Below, in pieces: positions 1 to 9,404 of a DNA stretch of 64,000 nucleotides (the first letter of the stretch is position 1; the number at the start of each line of letters is the position of its first letter). The translations under genes were made by a program, and so were the position numbers. The notes below the pieces were generated by a model, which was not told where the DNA came from, searched no databases, and saw only the letters and a program-made list of their open reading frames with translations. The stretch is from Clostridiales bacterium FE2011 (lineage in GTDB: Bacteria > Bacillota > Clostridia > Christensenellales > Aristaeellaceae). The stretch spans positions 1,922,001-1,986,000 of the forward strand of contig CP069418.1 in assembly GCA_017569305.1 (NCBI GenBank), read 5' to 3'.

Positions 1-1337
1 CGGAAGGCCCGCTTCTTCCCCGGATCCTTGCCTTTTCGGGACCGCTGATCCTGACGGGTATCCTGCAGCTTCTGTATAACGCGGCGGATGTGATTGTGGT
101 GGGCAACTATGCCGGCCATGAAGCGCTGGCCGCGGTTTCCTCCACCGGCTCGCTGATCAACCTGCTTGTGAATGTTTTTATGGGCTTGGGCGTCGGCGCG
201 AGCGTGGCGGTTGCCCGGAATTACGGTGCCCGGGATGTAAAGGCGCTGCGGAAGGCAGAGCATACGGCCATGACGCTGGCGCTGTTCATGGGTATCGCGG
301 TGGGCGCCTTTGGCTTCCTGGCAGCCCGGCCGCTGCTGCAGATGATGGATTCCCCGCCGGACGTGATTGACGGGGCTACGCTCTATGTGAAGATCTACTT
401 CCTGGGCATGCCCGCCAATATGCTGTACAACTTCGGCGCGGCGACAATGCGGGCAGTCGGGGATACAAAGCGCCCCATGGTTTACCTGATGATTTCCGGC
501 CTGGTGAATGTGCTGCTGAACCTGCTGCTGGTGATCGTGTTCCATATGGATGTGGCTGGTGTGGCGATTGCCACCGTGGCCAGCCAGATAGTCAGTATGG
601 TGCTGGTACTGCTGTGCCTGTTCCGTACCCGGGGCGTAACCCAGCTGAATCTGCGGGAATGCCGGATTGACGGAAAGAGCCTGAAGGAGATCCTGCGCAT
701 CGGCCTGCCGGCAGGCTTGCAGGGCAGCCTTTTCTCCATTTCCAATGTGCTGATCCAGTCCTCGGTCAATTCCTTCGGCTCCCTGGTGGTTGCCGGAAAC
801 GGTGTGGCCTCCAATATCGAGGGCTTTGTCTATACGGCGATGAATGCCCAGCATCAGGCGGACATGACCTTTGCCAGCCAGAATTACGGGGCAGGTAAGG
901 CGGACCGGGTACGGAAGACGCTCTGGTGCTGCCTGGGCATCGTCACGGTGATCGGGCTTTCCATGGGCCTGCTGATCCTGCTGTTCGGCGCGCCGCTGAT
1001 GAGCCTGTACAATTCCGAGGCACAGGTGATTTCGGACGGCCTGGTGCGTATGGGCATCATTATGCCGACTTATTTCCTCTGCGGACTGATGGACGTGATG
1101 GTCGGCCAGCTGCGGGGTATCGGTTATTCCATTATGCCGATGATCGTATCCCTGACCGGGGCCTGCCTGCTGCGGATTGTCTGGATTATGACAATCTTCG
1201 CGCAGAACCATACCCTGACGACCCTTTATATGTCCTATCCGGTTTCGTGGTTCGTGACCTTCGCGATCCACTTCCTCTGCTATATGCTCGTGGCCCGGAA
1301 GCGGCTGGATAAGCTGACCGCGCCGACGCCGGGCTGA
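1..1337 (+). CDS. MATE family efflux transporter (5' end outside window)
   Basis: An inner-membrane multidrug and toxin extrusion antiporter. The frame is open from base 3, so the gene begins just outside the window. Translation upstream of the first internal start (GTG at 90) gives the usual family beginning (GPLLPRILAFSGPLILTG). About 444 residues are visible against about 450 in the family, so only a few are missing. Roughly twelve hydrophobic segments lie in two similar halves. The next gene follows after 23 bases with its own AAGGAGGG site and is probably cotranscribed. The substrate cannot be inferred. It is one of three MATE genes in the window. Confidence 0.9.
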   Translation, partial: EGPLLPRILAFSGPLILTGILQLLYNAADVIVVGNYAGHEALAAVSSTGSLINLLVNVFMGLGVGASVAVARNYGARDVKALRKAEHTAMTLALFMGIAVGAFGFLAARPLLQMMDSPPDVIDGATLYVKIYFLGMPANMLYNFGAATMRAVGDTKRPMVYLMISGLVNVLLNLLLVIVFHMDVAGVAIATVASQIVSMVLVLLCLFRTRGVTQLNLRECRIDGKSLKEILRIGLPAGLQGSLFSISNVLIQSSVNSFGSLVVAGNGVASNIEGFVYTAMNAQHQADMTFASQNYGAGKADRVRKTLWCCLGIVTVIGLSMGLLILLFGAPLMSLYNSEAQVISDGLVRMGIIMPTYFLCGLMDVMVGQLRGIGYSIMPMIVSLTGACLLRIVWIMTIFAQNHTLTTLYMSYPVSWFVTFAIHFLCYMLVARKRLDKLTAPTPG

Positions 1338-1360
1338 CACGTCTGAAGGAGGGCGGAACC

Positions 1361-1861
1361 ATGGATGCTGCGGTATCTGCTGCCCGGGAAAAACTGAAGA
1401 ACGTCACGCCGCTGAAGAAAGACTGCGGCCGTGTTTGCGGTGCCCGTTGCTGCCGTCCCCTGGAAGGGGAGGAAACGGGCATGCTTCTTTTTCCGGGGGA
1501 GGCGGAGGCTTACGCGGACAGGGAAGGATGGGTTGTCCGCCATGCCGCACAGGGCGATATTGTGGTCTGCCCCGGCACCTGTGACCGGGAGGAGCGTCCG
1601 CTTTCCTGCCGGCTGTTTCCGCTCCTGCCCCTGATCGGGGACGACGGGGCAATCCGGGTGGTGACGGATCTGCGGGCCAGGGCGGTCTGTCCGCTGGCCC
1701 GGCAGGGGAAAAGCGCGCTGGATCCAGAGTTCATTGACGCGGTCCGGGAAGCCGGTGAACTGCTGGCGCAAAGCGAGGAGCAGGCGCTGTTCCTGGATGT
1801 GCTGGAGGCAGAACAGGAAGAACTGAAAAGCCTGCGAAAGGCGTTTCTGAATCGGAAATAA
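1361..1861 (+). CDS. YkgJ-like cysteine-cluster protein
   Basis: A 166-residue soluble protein with an N-terminal cysteine cluster (CGRVCGARCC, about residues 24-33) and further cysteines near residues 68 and 72, 85 and 109. This resembles the CxxxCxxCC-type zinc- or iron-binding proteins of the YkgJ family (UPF0153), whose function is not known. The start ATG has an AAGGAGGG site 9 bases upstream. It lies between a MATE exporter and a DNA methyltransferase on the same strand, most likely in one transcript. The C-terminal half is predicted helical and acidic. No catalytic motif is visible, so the assignment rests on the cysteine pattern. Confidence 0.6.
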   Translation: MDAAVSAAREKLKNVTPLKKDCGRVCGARCCRPLEGEETGMLLFPGEAEAYADREGWVVRHAAQGDIVVCPGTCDREERPLSCRLFPLLPLIGDDGAIRVVTDLRARAVCPLARQGKSALDPEFIDAVREAGELLAQSEEQALFLDVLEAEQEELKSLRKAFLNRK

Positions 1862-1919
1862 CAACTGTCGTTGAGGTGAATGGTTTTTGGGTTGAGGACG
1901 GGACTGGAGGTGGCGAAGC

Positions 1920-3125
1920 ATGTTTGAACAGGTGAAGGCGGAACGGGAAGTATACGGAAACGGTGAAAACCTGCTGGTATGCGGCAGTGTGATGAAGCTG
2001 CCGGATGAGATCCGGGCGCTGGCCGGAAAGGCACAGTGCGTCTATGTGGATCCGCCCTTTATGACAGGGGAGAAGTTCATGCGCCGCCGGCCTTACGGCG
2101 AGAAGGGCTGGAAGACAGGAACGCCCGCACCGCGCTATCCGGCCTATGAAGACCGGTATACCAGTGAGAAACAGTACCTGCGCCTGCTCCGGCGGGTGAT
2201 TTCCGTTGCCAAAACCCTTCTGAATGATACCGGCGTCTTTTATCTCCACCTGGACTGGCGTATGTCCGCGCCTGCCCGGCTGATGTGCGACCGGGAATTC
2301 GGCAAGACCCGATTCCTCAATGAGATTATCTGGAGCTATGAAAGCGGCGGCCGGGCGAAGAAGTACTTCTCCCGCAAACATGACGTTATTCTCCTCTACG
2401 CCAAATCCAAAGATTATTTCTTTGACCTGACCCGGGTGCCGCTGGCCCGCGGGGACGGAAAGCGGAACCATATGGCCCGCGGCAGGGATGAACAGGGCCG
2501 TCTCTTCTCCTATATCACCTCCAACGGCAAGGAGTACCGCTATTATGATGACGAGCCGGTTTATCCCGGAGACGTCTGGAATGATATCAGCCATCTGCAG
2601 CAGCGGGATCCGGAACGGACCGGATACGCGACCCAGAAACCGCTGAAGCTGCTGGAGCGGCTGCTGCTCCCGGTGACCAACCCCGGGGACCTGGTGGTGG
2701 ATCTGTGCTGCGGCAGCGGTACGGCGCTGGAAGCCGCCCAGAAGCTGGACTGCCGTTTCGCCGGCCTGGACCTGAATCCGGAAGCCGTGGCAATCACTTT
2801 GTCCCGGCTGAAACCGGAGAACCTGACGGTGCTCTGCCCCTGCGGCGGAAAGGCGGAATTGCTGGCGGAGAATGAGGAGAACCGCTTCCGGATGGACGGA
2901 CTGGAGGTTTCCCATCCCGCGTTCCCGGCCCGGACAACTCCGCTGGACAACCTGGAAAGCTGGGAGACAGGCATCCTGGAAGACGGCGTTTTCCGGGCGG
3001 ATCAGTGCTTCCGGCGCAGCTACCGTTATCCGGAACTGCAGCAGCTCCTGAAGACGGAAAAACCGGTATCCGCGATTATGACCACGGACGCCGCGGGTAT
3101 CCGCCGGGCATTTGAAATAAAATAA
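1920..3125 (+). CDS. Beta-class DNA methyltransferase (probable N6-adenine), orphan
   Basis: A site-specific DNA methyltransferase that uses S-adenosylmethionine. The catalytic motif IV (DPPF, residues 44-47) comes before the SAM-binding motif I (DLCCGSG, about residues 261-267), which is the beta-class order. DPPF rather than SPPY favours N6-adenine over N4-cytosine. Residues 100-240 between them would hold the target recognition region. The start ATG at 1920 follows GGAGGTGG. No endonuclease, specificity subunit or Mod/Res partner is adjacent: upstream is a small Cys-cluster protein, downstream is recA. It may therefore be a solitary epigenetic or accessory methylase. The recognition sequence cannot be told from the protein. 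Confidence 0.85.
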   Translation: MFEQVKAEREVYGNGENLLVCGSVMKLPDEIRALAGKAQCVYVDPPFMTGEKFMRRRPYGEKGWKTGTPAPRYPAYEDRYTSEKQYLRLLRRVISVAKTLLNDTGVFYLHLDWRMSAPARLMCDREFGKTRFLNEIIWSYESGGRAKKYFSRKHDVILLYAKSKDYFFDLTRVPLARGDGKRNHMARGRDEQGRLFSYITSNGKEYRYYDDEPVYPGDVWNDISHLQQRDPERTGYATQKPLKLLERLLLPVTNPGDLVVDLCCGSGTALEAAQKLDCRFAGLDLNPEAVAITLSRLKPENLTVLCPCGGKAELLAENEENRFRMDGLEVSHPAFPARTTPLDNLESWETGILEDGVFRADQCFRRSYRYPELQQLLKTEKPVSAIMTTDAAGIRRAFEIK

Positions 3126-3193
3126 GTTGTGTGATCGTCGTTCCCACTCTGTTGTCGCCTGACGGCTCAACAATCGTGGACTCCTGTAACAAA

Positions 3194-3229
3194 GGATTTG
3201 TTGTCCCAAATTGAAATTTGGACAAATCC
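3194..3229. repeat. Imperfect inverted repeat upstream of recA
   Basis: A long imperfect palindrome: arms TTGTCC/GGACAA with inner CAAATT/AATTTG-like halves, extended outward by GGATTTG/CAAATCC. It ends 11 bases before the recA -35 box. It could be an operator, or a hairpin ending the methyltransferase transcript, although no clean U-run follows. It does not match the Bacillus LexA box (GAAC-N4-GTTC). Confidence 0.55.
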
Positions 3230-3240
3230 GTTTGTTCCCC

Positions 3241-3269
3241 TTGTCTTTTATGAAAACCGATGATACGAT
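3241..3269 (+). promoter_or_regulatory. recA promoter
   Basis: TTGTCT (3241-3246), 17 bases, TACGAT (3264-3269), with a TG at 3261-3262 making an extended -10. The untranslated leader would be about 80 bases. Confidence 0.6.
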
Positions 3270-3354
3270 ACATTTGAGATCCGGCGGGAGTGATTCCCGC
3301 TGCAGAGATAAATGTGCATTTTGAATTGTGAATTTTGAATTGGAGGATCTGTAC

Positions 3355-4491
3355 ATGGCAGCGAAAAAACCCGCAAAAGCTGATAAGGCTCCCGTCTCCG
3401 AAGGCAGCAGCATTCAGGAAGAAAAGCTCAAAGCATTGGAGCACGCGCTGGCCGATCTGGACAAGCAGTTCGGTAAGGGTGCCGTGATGAAAATGGGAGC
3501 CGATGCGGTCAACCGCGATATCCCCGTGATTCCCACCGGCTGCCTGACCCTGGACTATGCCCTGGGCGTCGGCGGTATTCCGCGGGGCCGGATCGTTGAG
3601 ATCTACGGACCGGAATCTTCCGGTAAAACCACCGTTGCCCTGCATGTGGTGGCGGAGGCGCAGAGGGCCGGCGGTATCGCCGCTTTCGTGGACGCGGAGC
3701 ATGCCCTCGATCCCCTTTACGCGAAGAAGCTGGGCGTCAAAATTGACGAGCTCTACGTTTCCCAGCCGGATACCGGTGAGCAGGCACTGGAGATTACCGA
3801 AGCGCTGGTGCGCAGCGGCGCGCTGGATGTGGTGGTTATTGACTCCGTGGCTGCCCTGGTGCCGAAGGCTGAAATCGACGGTGAAATGGGCGACTCCTTC
3901 GTGGGCCTGCAGGCCCGCCTGATGAGCCAGGCCCTCCGTAAGCTGACCGGCGTGATCAACAAGACCGGCTGCGTGGCGATCTTCATCAACCAGCTGCGTG
4001 AAAAGGTCGGTGTGATGTACGGCAACCCGGAGACGACTCCCGGCGGCCGCGCGCTGAAGTTCTATTCCTCCGTCCGCCTGGATGTCCGCAAGGGTGAAGC
4101 CCTGAAGAACGGATCTGAAATCATCGGTAACCACACCAAGGTCAAGGTGGTCAAGAATAAAGTGGCTCCGCCTTTCCGCGTTGCCGAGTTCGATATCATC
4201 TACGGTGAAGGCATCAGCAAGGAAGGAACCCTGCTGGATATGGCCGTGGAGTACGGCATCATCACCAAGAGCGGCGCCTTCTTCTCCTATGGCGATCAGC
4301 GCCTGGCCCAGGGCCGGGACAATGCCCGCGTTTACCTGCGTGAGCATCCGGAACTGACCGCGGAAATCGACCAGAAGGTCCGCGCAATCCTCTTTGCGCC
4401 CAAGGACATGACCCCGGACGAGGCCAAGGCCGTGGAAGCCCAGAAGCAGGAAGAAGAGGACGATCTCGCCCTGCTGGATGAGGACATCTGA
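3355..4491 (+). CDS. recA: RecA recombinase
   Basis: A DNA-dependent ATPase that forms filaments on single-stranded DNA, catalyses strand exchange and triggers LexA self-cleavage. At 378 residues it has normal RecA length. The Walker A GPESSGKT is at about residues 85-92, followed by the signature [16 protein letters not shown], the loop-2 region ending NQLREKVG, and an acidic C-terminal tail ([13 protein letters not shown]). The start at 3355 is chosen over an in-frame ATG at 3328 because TTGGAGGA lies just upstream and the extra residues are encoded by an intergenic AT-rich repeat. A promoter lies at 3241. A CIRCE hairpin followed by a T-run lies downstream and may double as its terminator. 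Confidence 0.98.
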   Translation: MAAKKPAKADKAPVSEGSSIQEEKLKALEHALADLDKQFGKGAVMKMGADAVNRDIPVIPTGCLTLDYALGVGGIPRGRIVEIYGPESSGKTTVALHVVAEAQRAGGIAAFVDAEHALDPLYAKKLGVKIDELYVSQPDTGEQALEITEALVRSGALDVVVIDSVAALVPKAEIDGEMGDSFVGLQARLMSQALRKLTGVINKTGCVAIFINQLREKVGVMYGNPETTPGGRALKFYSSVRLDVRKGEALKNGSEIIGNHTKVKVVKNKVAPPFRVAEFDIIYGEGISKEGTLLDMAVEYGIITKSGAFFSYGDQRLAQGRDNARVYLREHPELTAEIDQKVRAILFAPKDMTPDEAKAVEAQKQEEEDDLALLDEDI

Positions 4492-4509
4492 TTTATTGAA
4501 GATACCGGA

Positions 4510-4536
4510 TTAGCACTCTCGACACGAGAGTGCTAA
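4510..4536 (+). promoter_or_regulatory. CIRCE operator (HrcA binding site)
   Basis: A perfect match to the CIRCE consensus TTAGCACTC-N9-GAGTGCTAA, with arms 4510-4518 and 4528-4536. It lies just upstream of the htpG -35 box. HrcA binding here would repress htpG outside heat stress. The palindrome is followed by TTTTTTC, so as RNA it also looks like a terminator for recA. Confidence 0.95.
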
Positions 4537-4543
4537 TTTTTTC

Positions 4544-4572
4544 TTGCAATTCATGTATCGGGGTGCTAAAAT
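4544..4572 (+). promoter_or_regulatory. htpG promoter
   Basis: TTGCAA (4544-4549), 17 bases, TAAAAT (4567-4572), with TG at 4564-4565 (extended -10). It begins 7 bases after the CIRCE operator. Confidence 0.75.
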
Positions 4573-4638
4573 ACGTGTGTCAAAAGGATTGAGGCCCGGC
4601 AAAGGACTGCCGGGCTTTCAGATAAAGGAGCGAGTTTT

Positions 4639-6540
4639 ATGGCAATGAAGAAAGAAAAAGGTTCCGTATCGATTGACGCGCAAAATATAATGCCTGTGAT
4701 CAAACGCTGGCTGTATTCTGACAAGGATATTTTCCTGCGGGAGGCGGTTTCCAACGCCTGTGACGCTATCACCAAGTTCCGGATGCTCCATCCGGACAGT
4801 GAGGAAGCCATGAGCGTGACTGTCACCGTGGATAAGGAAAAGAAAGAGATCCGGATTGCCGATACCGGTATCGGCATGACCGCGGATGAAGTCCGCAAGT
4901 ACATCAACCAGGTGGCTTTCTCCGGCGCGGCGGAGTTCATGAAGCAGTTTGAGAACGAGAAGCCGGAGGAGAAGGGCGATATCATCGGCCACTTCGGCCT
5001 GGGCTTCTATTCCGTCTTCATGGTCAGTGACAAGGTGGAAATCCAGACCCTCAGCAGCGAGGGCGAGGCGGAGCCGGTTCACTGGGTATCTGAGGACGGC
5101 ATGAGCTTCGAGCTTTCCGGCGGCAAGCGCAAGGCCCACGGCACGGACGTTATCCTGCATATCACGGAGGAGGAAAAGGAATTCCTGGACGTGTGGAAGG
5201 TCCGGGAGGTCCTGAACCGCTACTGCGGCTACATGGCTTATCCGGTAATGCTGGAGGACGCCAACGCGAAGCCCGTGGAAAAGGACGTGCCTGTCGGGGA
5301 TGAGAAGAACGAGGACGGCACGCCGAAGACCGAAAAGGTCATCGAGGTTCCGAAGCCCCAGCAGATCAACGAGACCGCGCCCCTGTGGCTGAAGAAGCCC
5401 TCCGACTGCAAGGACGAGGAGTATAAGGAGTTCTACCACAAGGTCTTCATGGACTTTGACGATCCGCTGTTCTGGATTCACCTGAACGTGGATTATCCCT
5501 TCAACCTGAAGGGCATCCTGTATTTCCCGAAACTGAAGAACGATTTCGGCACCCATGAAGGCCAGATCAAGCTTTTTGCCGGCCAGGTCTTCGTGGCGGA
5601 CAACATCAAGGAAGTCATTCCCGAGTTCCTGATGCTGCTCAAGGGCGTCATCGACTGCCCCGACCTGCCCCTGAACGTCAGCCGTTCCTTCCTGCAGAAC
5701 GACGGTTATGTGAAGAAGATCAGCGCCCACATCACCAAGAAGGTGGCGGACAAGCTGAACAGCCTCATGAACACCGAGCGGGAGACCTACGAAGGCTACT
5801 GGGACGATATCGCGCCCTTCGTCAAGTACGGCTGCATCAAGGACAGCAAGTTCTTCGACATGGTGAAGGATTCCATCCTCATGAAGAAGACGGACGGCAA
5901 GTACTCCACCATCGCGGAATACAAGGCTGCCAACTTTGACAAGACCGATAAGAAGGTCTATTACACCAACGATGAAAAGCGCCAGGCGGCTTCCGTCAAG
6001 CTGTATACGGACCGGGGCATTGAGGTCGCGGTCATGAGCACCCTGATCGACGGCAACTTCATGTCCTTCATGGAATACCAGGGCAAGGAGGAAGACCGGG
6101 TGACCTTCGCCCGGGTGGACGCGGACATCGACGGCCTGAAGGAAGAATCCGAGGAAGGCAAGGATCTGGACGCGGACAAGCTGCAGACCCTCTTCCGGGG
6201 CGCCCTGGGCAAGGACAACCTGGAAGTGAAGCTGGAATCCCTGGGCGACGCGGACATGACCGCCATGGTTACGGAAGACGAGCAGATGCGCCGCTATAAG
6301 GAAATGAGCCGCCTTTACGGCCAGAACTTCCCGATCCCGGACAGCTTCACCCTGGTGCTGAACCGCCGCAATGCCACCGTGCAGGCGCTGGCCCAGCGGG
6401 ATCCGGAAGACGAAACCACCAAGATGCTCTGCTGCCAGGTCTACGACCTTGCCCGTATGGCAGCCCAGCCGCTGGAAGCGGAAGAAATCACCACCTTCCT
6501 GGACCGCAGCCGCAAGCTGTTGGCCATGCTGGTCAAATAA
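4639..6540 (+). CDS. htpG: HtpG, Hsp90 chaperone
   Basis: Cytoplasmic Hsp90-family ATP-dependent chaperone, 633 residues, normal bacterial length. The N-terminal GHKL ATPase domain shows the family motifs: FLREAVSNACDA with the catalytic Glu and ATP-binding Asn, DTGIGMT, and GHFGLGFYS. The middle domain (about 230-500) carries NVSRSFLQND, and a C-terminal dimerisation domain follows. AAGGAG precedes the start; a second Met lies two codons in, so either could be used. The gene is monocistronic, with its own promoter and terminator. The perfect CIRCE element makes it a predicted member of the HrcA heat-shock regulon; in Bacillus subtilis htpG is outside that regulon. Confidence 0.97.
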   Translation: MAMKKEKGSVSIDAQNIMPVIKRWLYSDKDIFLREAVSNACDAITKFRMLHPDSEEAMSVTVTVDKEKKEIRIADTGIGMTADEVRKYINQVAFSGAAEFMKQFENEKPEEKGDIIGHFGLGFYSVFMVSDKVEIQTLSSEGEAEPVHWVSEDGMSFELSGGKRKAHGTDVILHITEEEKEFLDVWKVREVLNRYCGYMAYPVMLEDANAKPVEKDVPVGDEKNEDGTPKTEKVIEVPKPQQINETAPLWLKKPSDCKDEEYKEFYHKVFMDFDDPLFWIHLNVDYPFNLKGILYFPKLKNDFGTHEGQIKLFAGQVFVADNIKEVIPEFLMLLKGVIDCPDLPLNVSRSFLQNDGYVKKISAHITKKVADKLNSLMNTERETYEGYWDDIAPFVKYGCIKDSKFFDMVKDSILMKKTDGKYSTIAEYKAANFDKTDKKVYYTNDEKRQAASVKLYTDRGIEVAVMSTLIDGNFMSFMEYQGKEEDRVTFARVDADIDGLKEESEEGKDLDADKLQTLFRGALGKDNLEVKLESLGDADMTAMVTEDEQMRRYKEMSRLYGQNFPIPDSFTLVLNRRNATVQALAQRDPEDETTKMLCCQVYDLARMAAQPLEAEEITTFLDRSRKLLAMLVK

Positions 6541-6552
6541 CCTGTTATCACC

Positions 6553-6582
6553 GCGCGCGCCCGTTTCCGGACGCGCGCTTTT
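6553..6582 (+). terminator. htpG terminator
   Basis: GC-rich hairpin with arms GCGCGC...GCGCGC around CCGTTTCCGG, followed by TTTTC. Confidence 0.75.
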
Positions 6583-6590
6583 CAGTTGGG

Positions 6591-6619
6591 TTGCCCTGGA
6601 ACGGAATGAATGATATGAT
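6591..6619 (+). promoter_or_regulatory. Promoter of the ABC-FtsX gene
   Basis: TTGCCC (6591-6596), 17 bases, TATGAT (6614-6619), with an extended -10 TG at 6611-6612. Confidence 0.6.
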
Positions 6620-6661
6620 GAGGCGGAAATCCGATATGCGGAAACAAACAGGGAGAATCAT

Positions 6662-9307
6662 ATGCTTGTTTTAAAGAATATCGTCAAGGACTATGCCGCC
6701 GGAGACGCGAAGGTTGAAGCGCTCCGGGGCGTTGACCTGGTCTTTGGTGAGAGTGAATTTGCCGCGATCCTGGGACCTTCCGGCTGCGGCAAGACCACGC
6801 TGCTGAATATCATCGGCGGCCTGGACCGGTATACTTCCGGGGATCTGATCATCCGCGGAAAGTCCACAAAGCAGTTTACGGAGCGGGACTGGGATACCTA
6901 CCGGAACCATTCCGTGGGTTTTGTTTTCCAGAGCTATAACCTGATTCCGCACCAGACGGTGCTGGCCAATGTGGAACTGGCCCTGACCCTCTCCGGCGTC
7001 AGCCGGGAGGAGCGGCGTACCCGGGCGGTGGAAGCGCTGGAACAGGTCGGCCTCGGGGATCAGCTGAAGAAGAAGCCCAACCAGCTCAGCGGCGGCCAGA
7101 TGCAGCGGGTGGCGATTGCCCGGGCGCTGGTCAACAATCCGGAAGTCCTGCTGGCGGACGAGCCCACCGGCGCGCTGGACAGCGAAACCAGTCTCCAGGT
7201 TATGGAGATCCTGCGCCAGGTGGCCAAAGACCGGCTGGTTATCATGGTCACCCACAATCCGGAGCTGGCGGATCAGTATGCCACCCGGATTATCAAGCTG
7301 CTGGACGGAAAGATCGTCAGCGACAGCGCCGCGGAAGGCGAGCGTACCGGATCCGGCGAGGCGGAACAGGGCGCTGATTCCCGGCGGAAAACTTCCATGG
7401 GCTTCCTGACGGCCCTGAACCTGAGCCTGAATAACCTGATGACCAAGAAAGGCCGGACGATCCTGACAGCCTTTGCCGGATCCATCGGCATCATCGGTAT
7501 TGCGCTGATCCTGAGCCTGTCCAACGGCGTGAACCGGTATATTGAGCGGGTACAGCGGGATACCCTGTCCTCCTATCCGCTGCAGATAGACGAGCGAACC
7601 GTGGACATGACGGACACGGTGGCGGGACTCATGGATCTGGACCTGGAGGGCAAGGACCGGGCGGACGGCAAGGTGTACTCCGGCAGCCGCATGACCCAGC
7701 TGATGAGCTCCTGGATGAGCGGCGTCACGGAAAACGACCTGGCCGGTTTCAAGGCCTGGCTGGAGGATCCCGCCAATGATATTGAGCGGTATGTTTCCGG
7801 TATCAGCTATGAATACAACACACCGCTGCTCCTGTACCGCACGGACCTGGAAACACCCATCCAGGTCAACCCGTCCACGGTCATGGAATCCTCCGGTATG
7901 GCGGATATGATGAGCCTGATGGGATCGGGAACCGGTATCCAGGAAACGATGATGAATACCACCGCGCGCCGGATGAACGTGTTCACGCCCCTGCTGAACA
8001 ATGACGAACTGCTGAAGTCCCAGTACGCTGTGCTGGCGGGCCGCCTGCCGGAGGCGAAGGACGAAGTGGTGATTGTCCTGAACAGCCGGAATGAGCTGAG
8101 CGATTATACCCTGTACTCCCTGGGCCTCCGGGACCAGAGCGAACTGAAGGAACAGTTTGACCAGCTGATGCGCGGTGTGGCCATCGAGACGGAAGACCTG
8201 GAGTTCTCTTATGAGGAGCTCATGAATATGCGCTTCCGGATGCTGCTGAATACGGACGTGTATACCCGGTCGGGAACGCTGTGGACGGACAGCTCCGGTG
8301 ACGCGGAGTATATGGCCCGGAAGCTGGAAGACGCCATGGAGCTGAAGATCGTGGGTATTGTGAAGCCCGCGAAGAGCGGCCTGACTTCCGAATCCGGCGG
8401 CATCGGCTACCGGACGGAGCTGGTGGATTACCTGCTGGCACAGGTGCGGGACAGCGAAATCGCCCGGGAACAGCTGTCGAATCCGGAAACGGACGTTTTT
8501 ACCGGCCAGCCCTTCTCCGCCGTGGCCCAGGATGCCCTGTCCCTGCTGGACTCCATGGAAGTGGAAGACTTTATGGAAATGCTGGAAAGCCGGGGACTGA
8601 TTCCTTCCGGCATGATCCCGAAGGAGTACCGGCCCTTCCTGACCAAGGACCTGCTGAAACAGTTTGTGGGCCAGGGCGTGATGATGATCAGCGGCAACAC
8701 GCTGGAAGCGAACCTGGAGAAGATGGGCATCAGCGATCCGGACAAGCCGGCTTCCGTCTATATCTATCCGAAAGACTTTGAGTCCAAGAACCGGATCACT
8801 GAAAAGATCGAGGCCTATAACGCGCAGGTGGGTGAGGATCACGCCGTCCGCTATACGGATTACGTCGGACTGATGATGGATTCCGTAACGACCATCGTGA
8901 ATGCCATCTCCTATGTGCTGGTGGCCTTTGTGGCCATCTCCCTGGTGGTGTCTTCCATCATGATTGGTATCATTACCTACATCAGCGTGCTGGAGAGGAC
9001 CAAGGAGATCGGTATCCTCCGGGCCATCGGCGCCAGCCGCCGGGACGTCTCCCGGGTCTTCAACGCGGAAACGTTGATTGTGGGCTTTGCGGCAGGCGTG
9101 ATCGGTATCCTGGTTACGCTGGGACTGACTGTGATTGCCAACATCATCCTCAGCGGCCTGACGGGAATCCCGGATATTGCGGCCCTGCCGCCCATGGCCG
9201 GGGTGATCCTGGTAGCCATTTCCATGCTGCTGACGCTGATCGCCGGTATTATTCCTTCCCGGATTGCCAGCCGGAAAGATCCGGTGGTGGCGCTTCGCAC
9301 GGAGTGA
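6662..9307 (+). CDS. ABC transporter, fused ATPase and FtsX-type permease (MacB-like)
   Basis: An 881-residue fusion of a LolD/MacB-type ATPase and an FtsX-family permease. The ATPase part (about 1-225) shows Walker A GPSGCGKTT, the signature LSGGQMQRVAIARAL and Walker B LLADEPTGALD. A first membrane helix lies near residue 270, then a large extracellular domain (about 290-720), then three helices at the C-terminus with the conserved motif LERTKEIGILRAIGASRRDV. Such fusions act as dimers. By family knowledge they are mechanotransmission machines or peptide/antibiotic exporters rather than importers. The gene stands alone with its own promoter, and no membrane-fusion partner or two-component system is adjacent. 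The substrate is unknown. Confidence 0.92.
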   Translation: MLVLKNIVKDYAAGDAKVEALRGVDLVFGESEFAAILGPSGCGKTTLLNIIGGLDRYTSGDLIIRGKSTKQFTERDWDTYRNHSVGFVFQSYNLIPHQTVLANVELALTLSGVSREERRTRAVEALEQVGLGDQLKKKPNQLSGGQMQRVAIARALVNNPEVLLADEPTGALDSETSLQVMEILRQVAKDRLVIMVTHNPELADQYATRIIKLLDGKIVSDSAAEGERTGSGEAEQGADSRRKTSMGFLTALNLSLNNLMTKKGRTILTAFAGSIGIIGIALILSLSNGVNRYIERVQRDTLSSYPLQIDERTVDMTDTVAGLMDLDLEGKDRADGKVYSGSRMTQLMSSWMSGVTENDLAGFKAWLEDPANDIERYVSGISYEYNTPLLLYRTDLETPIQVNPSTVMESSGMADMMSLMGSGTGIQETMMNTTARRMNVFTPLLNNDELLKSQYAVLAGRLPEAKDEVVIVLNSRNELSDYTLYSLGLRDQSELKEQFDQLMRGVAIETEDLEFSYEELMNMRFRMLLNTDVYTRSGTLWTDSSGDAEYMARKLEDAMELKIVGIVKPAKSGLTSESGGIGYRTELVDYLLAQVRDSEIAREQLSNPETDVFTGQPFSAVAQDALSLLDSMEVEDFMEMLESRGLIPSGMIPKEYRPFLTKDLLKQFVGQGVMMISGNTLEANLEKMGISDPDKPASVYIYPKDFESKNRITEKIEAYNAQVGEDHAVRYTDYVGLMMDSVTTIVNAISYVLVAFVAISLVVSSIMIGIITYISVLERTKEIGILRAIGASRRDVSRVFNAETLIVGFAAGVIGILVTLGLTVIANIILSGLTGIPDIAALPPMAGVILVAISMLLTLIAGIIPSRIASRKDPVVALRTE

Positions 9308-9313
9308 GAAGCA

Positions 9314-9348
9314 AATTCAGAATTCAGAATTAAGAATTCAGAATTTAA
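9314..9348. repeat. AT-rich intergenic repeat, family 2 (TTCAGAATT type)
   Basis: Tandem-like runs of AATTCAGAATT and TTAAGAATT units. The same family recurs, as the reverse complement, at 28071 and 45837. It sits after the ABC gene and 57 bases before a family 1 copy. Confidence 0.7.
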
Positions 9349-9404
9349 TGTGGTATATCCGTGGTTCAGTATGATCTCCAACCAGAGGATGGAAGTTACT
9401 AATC

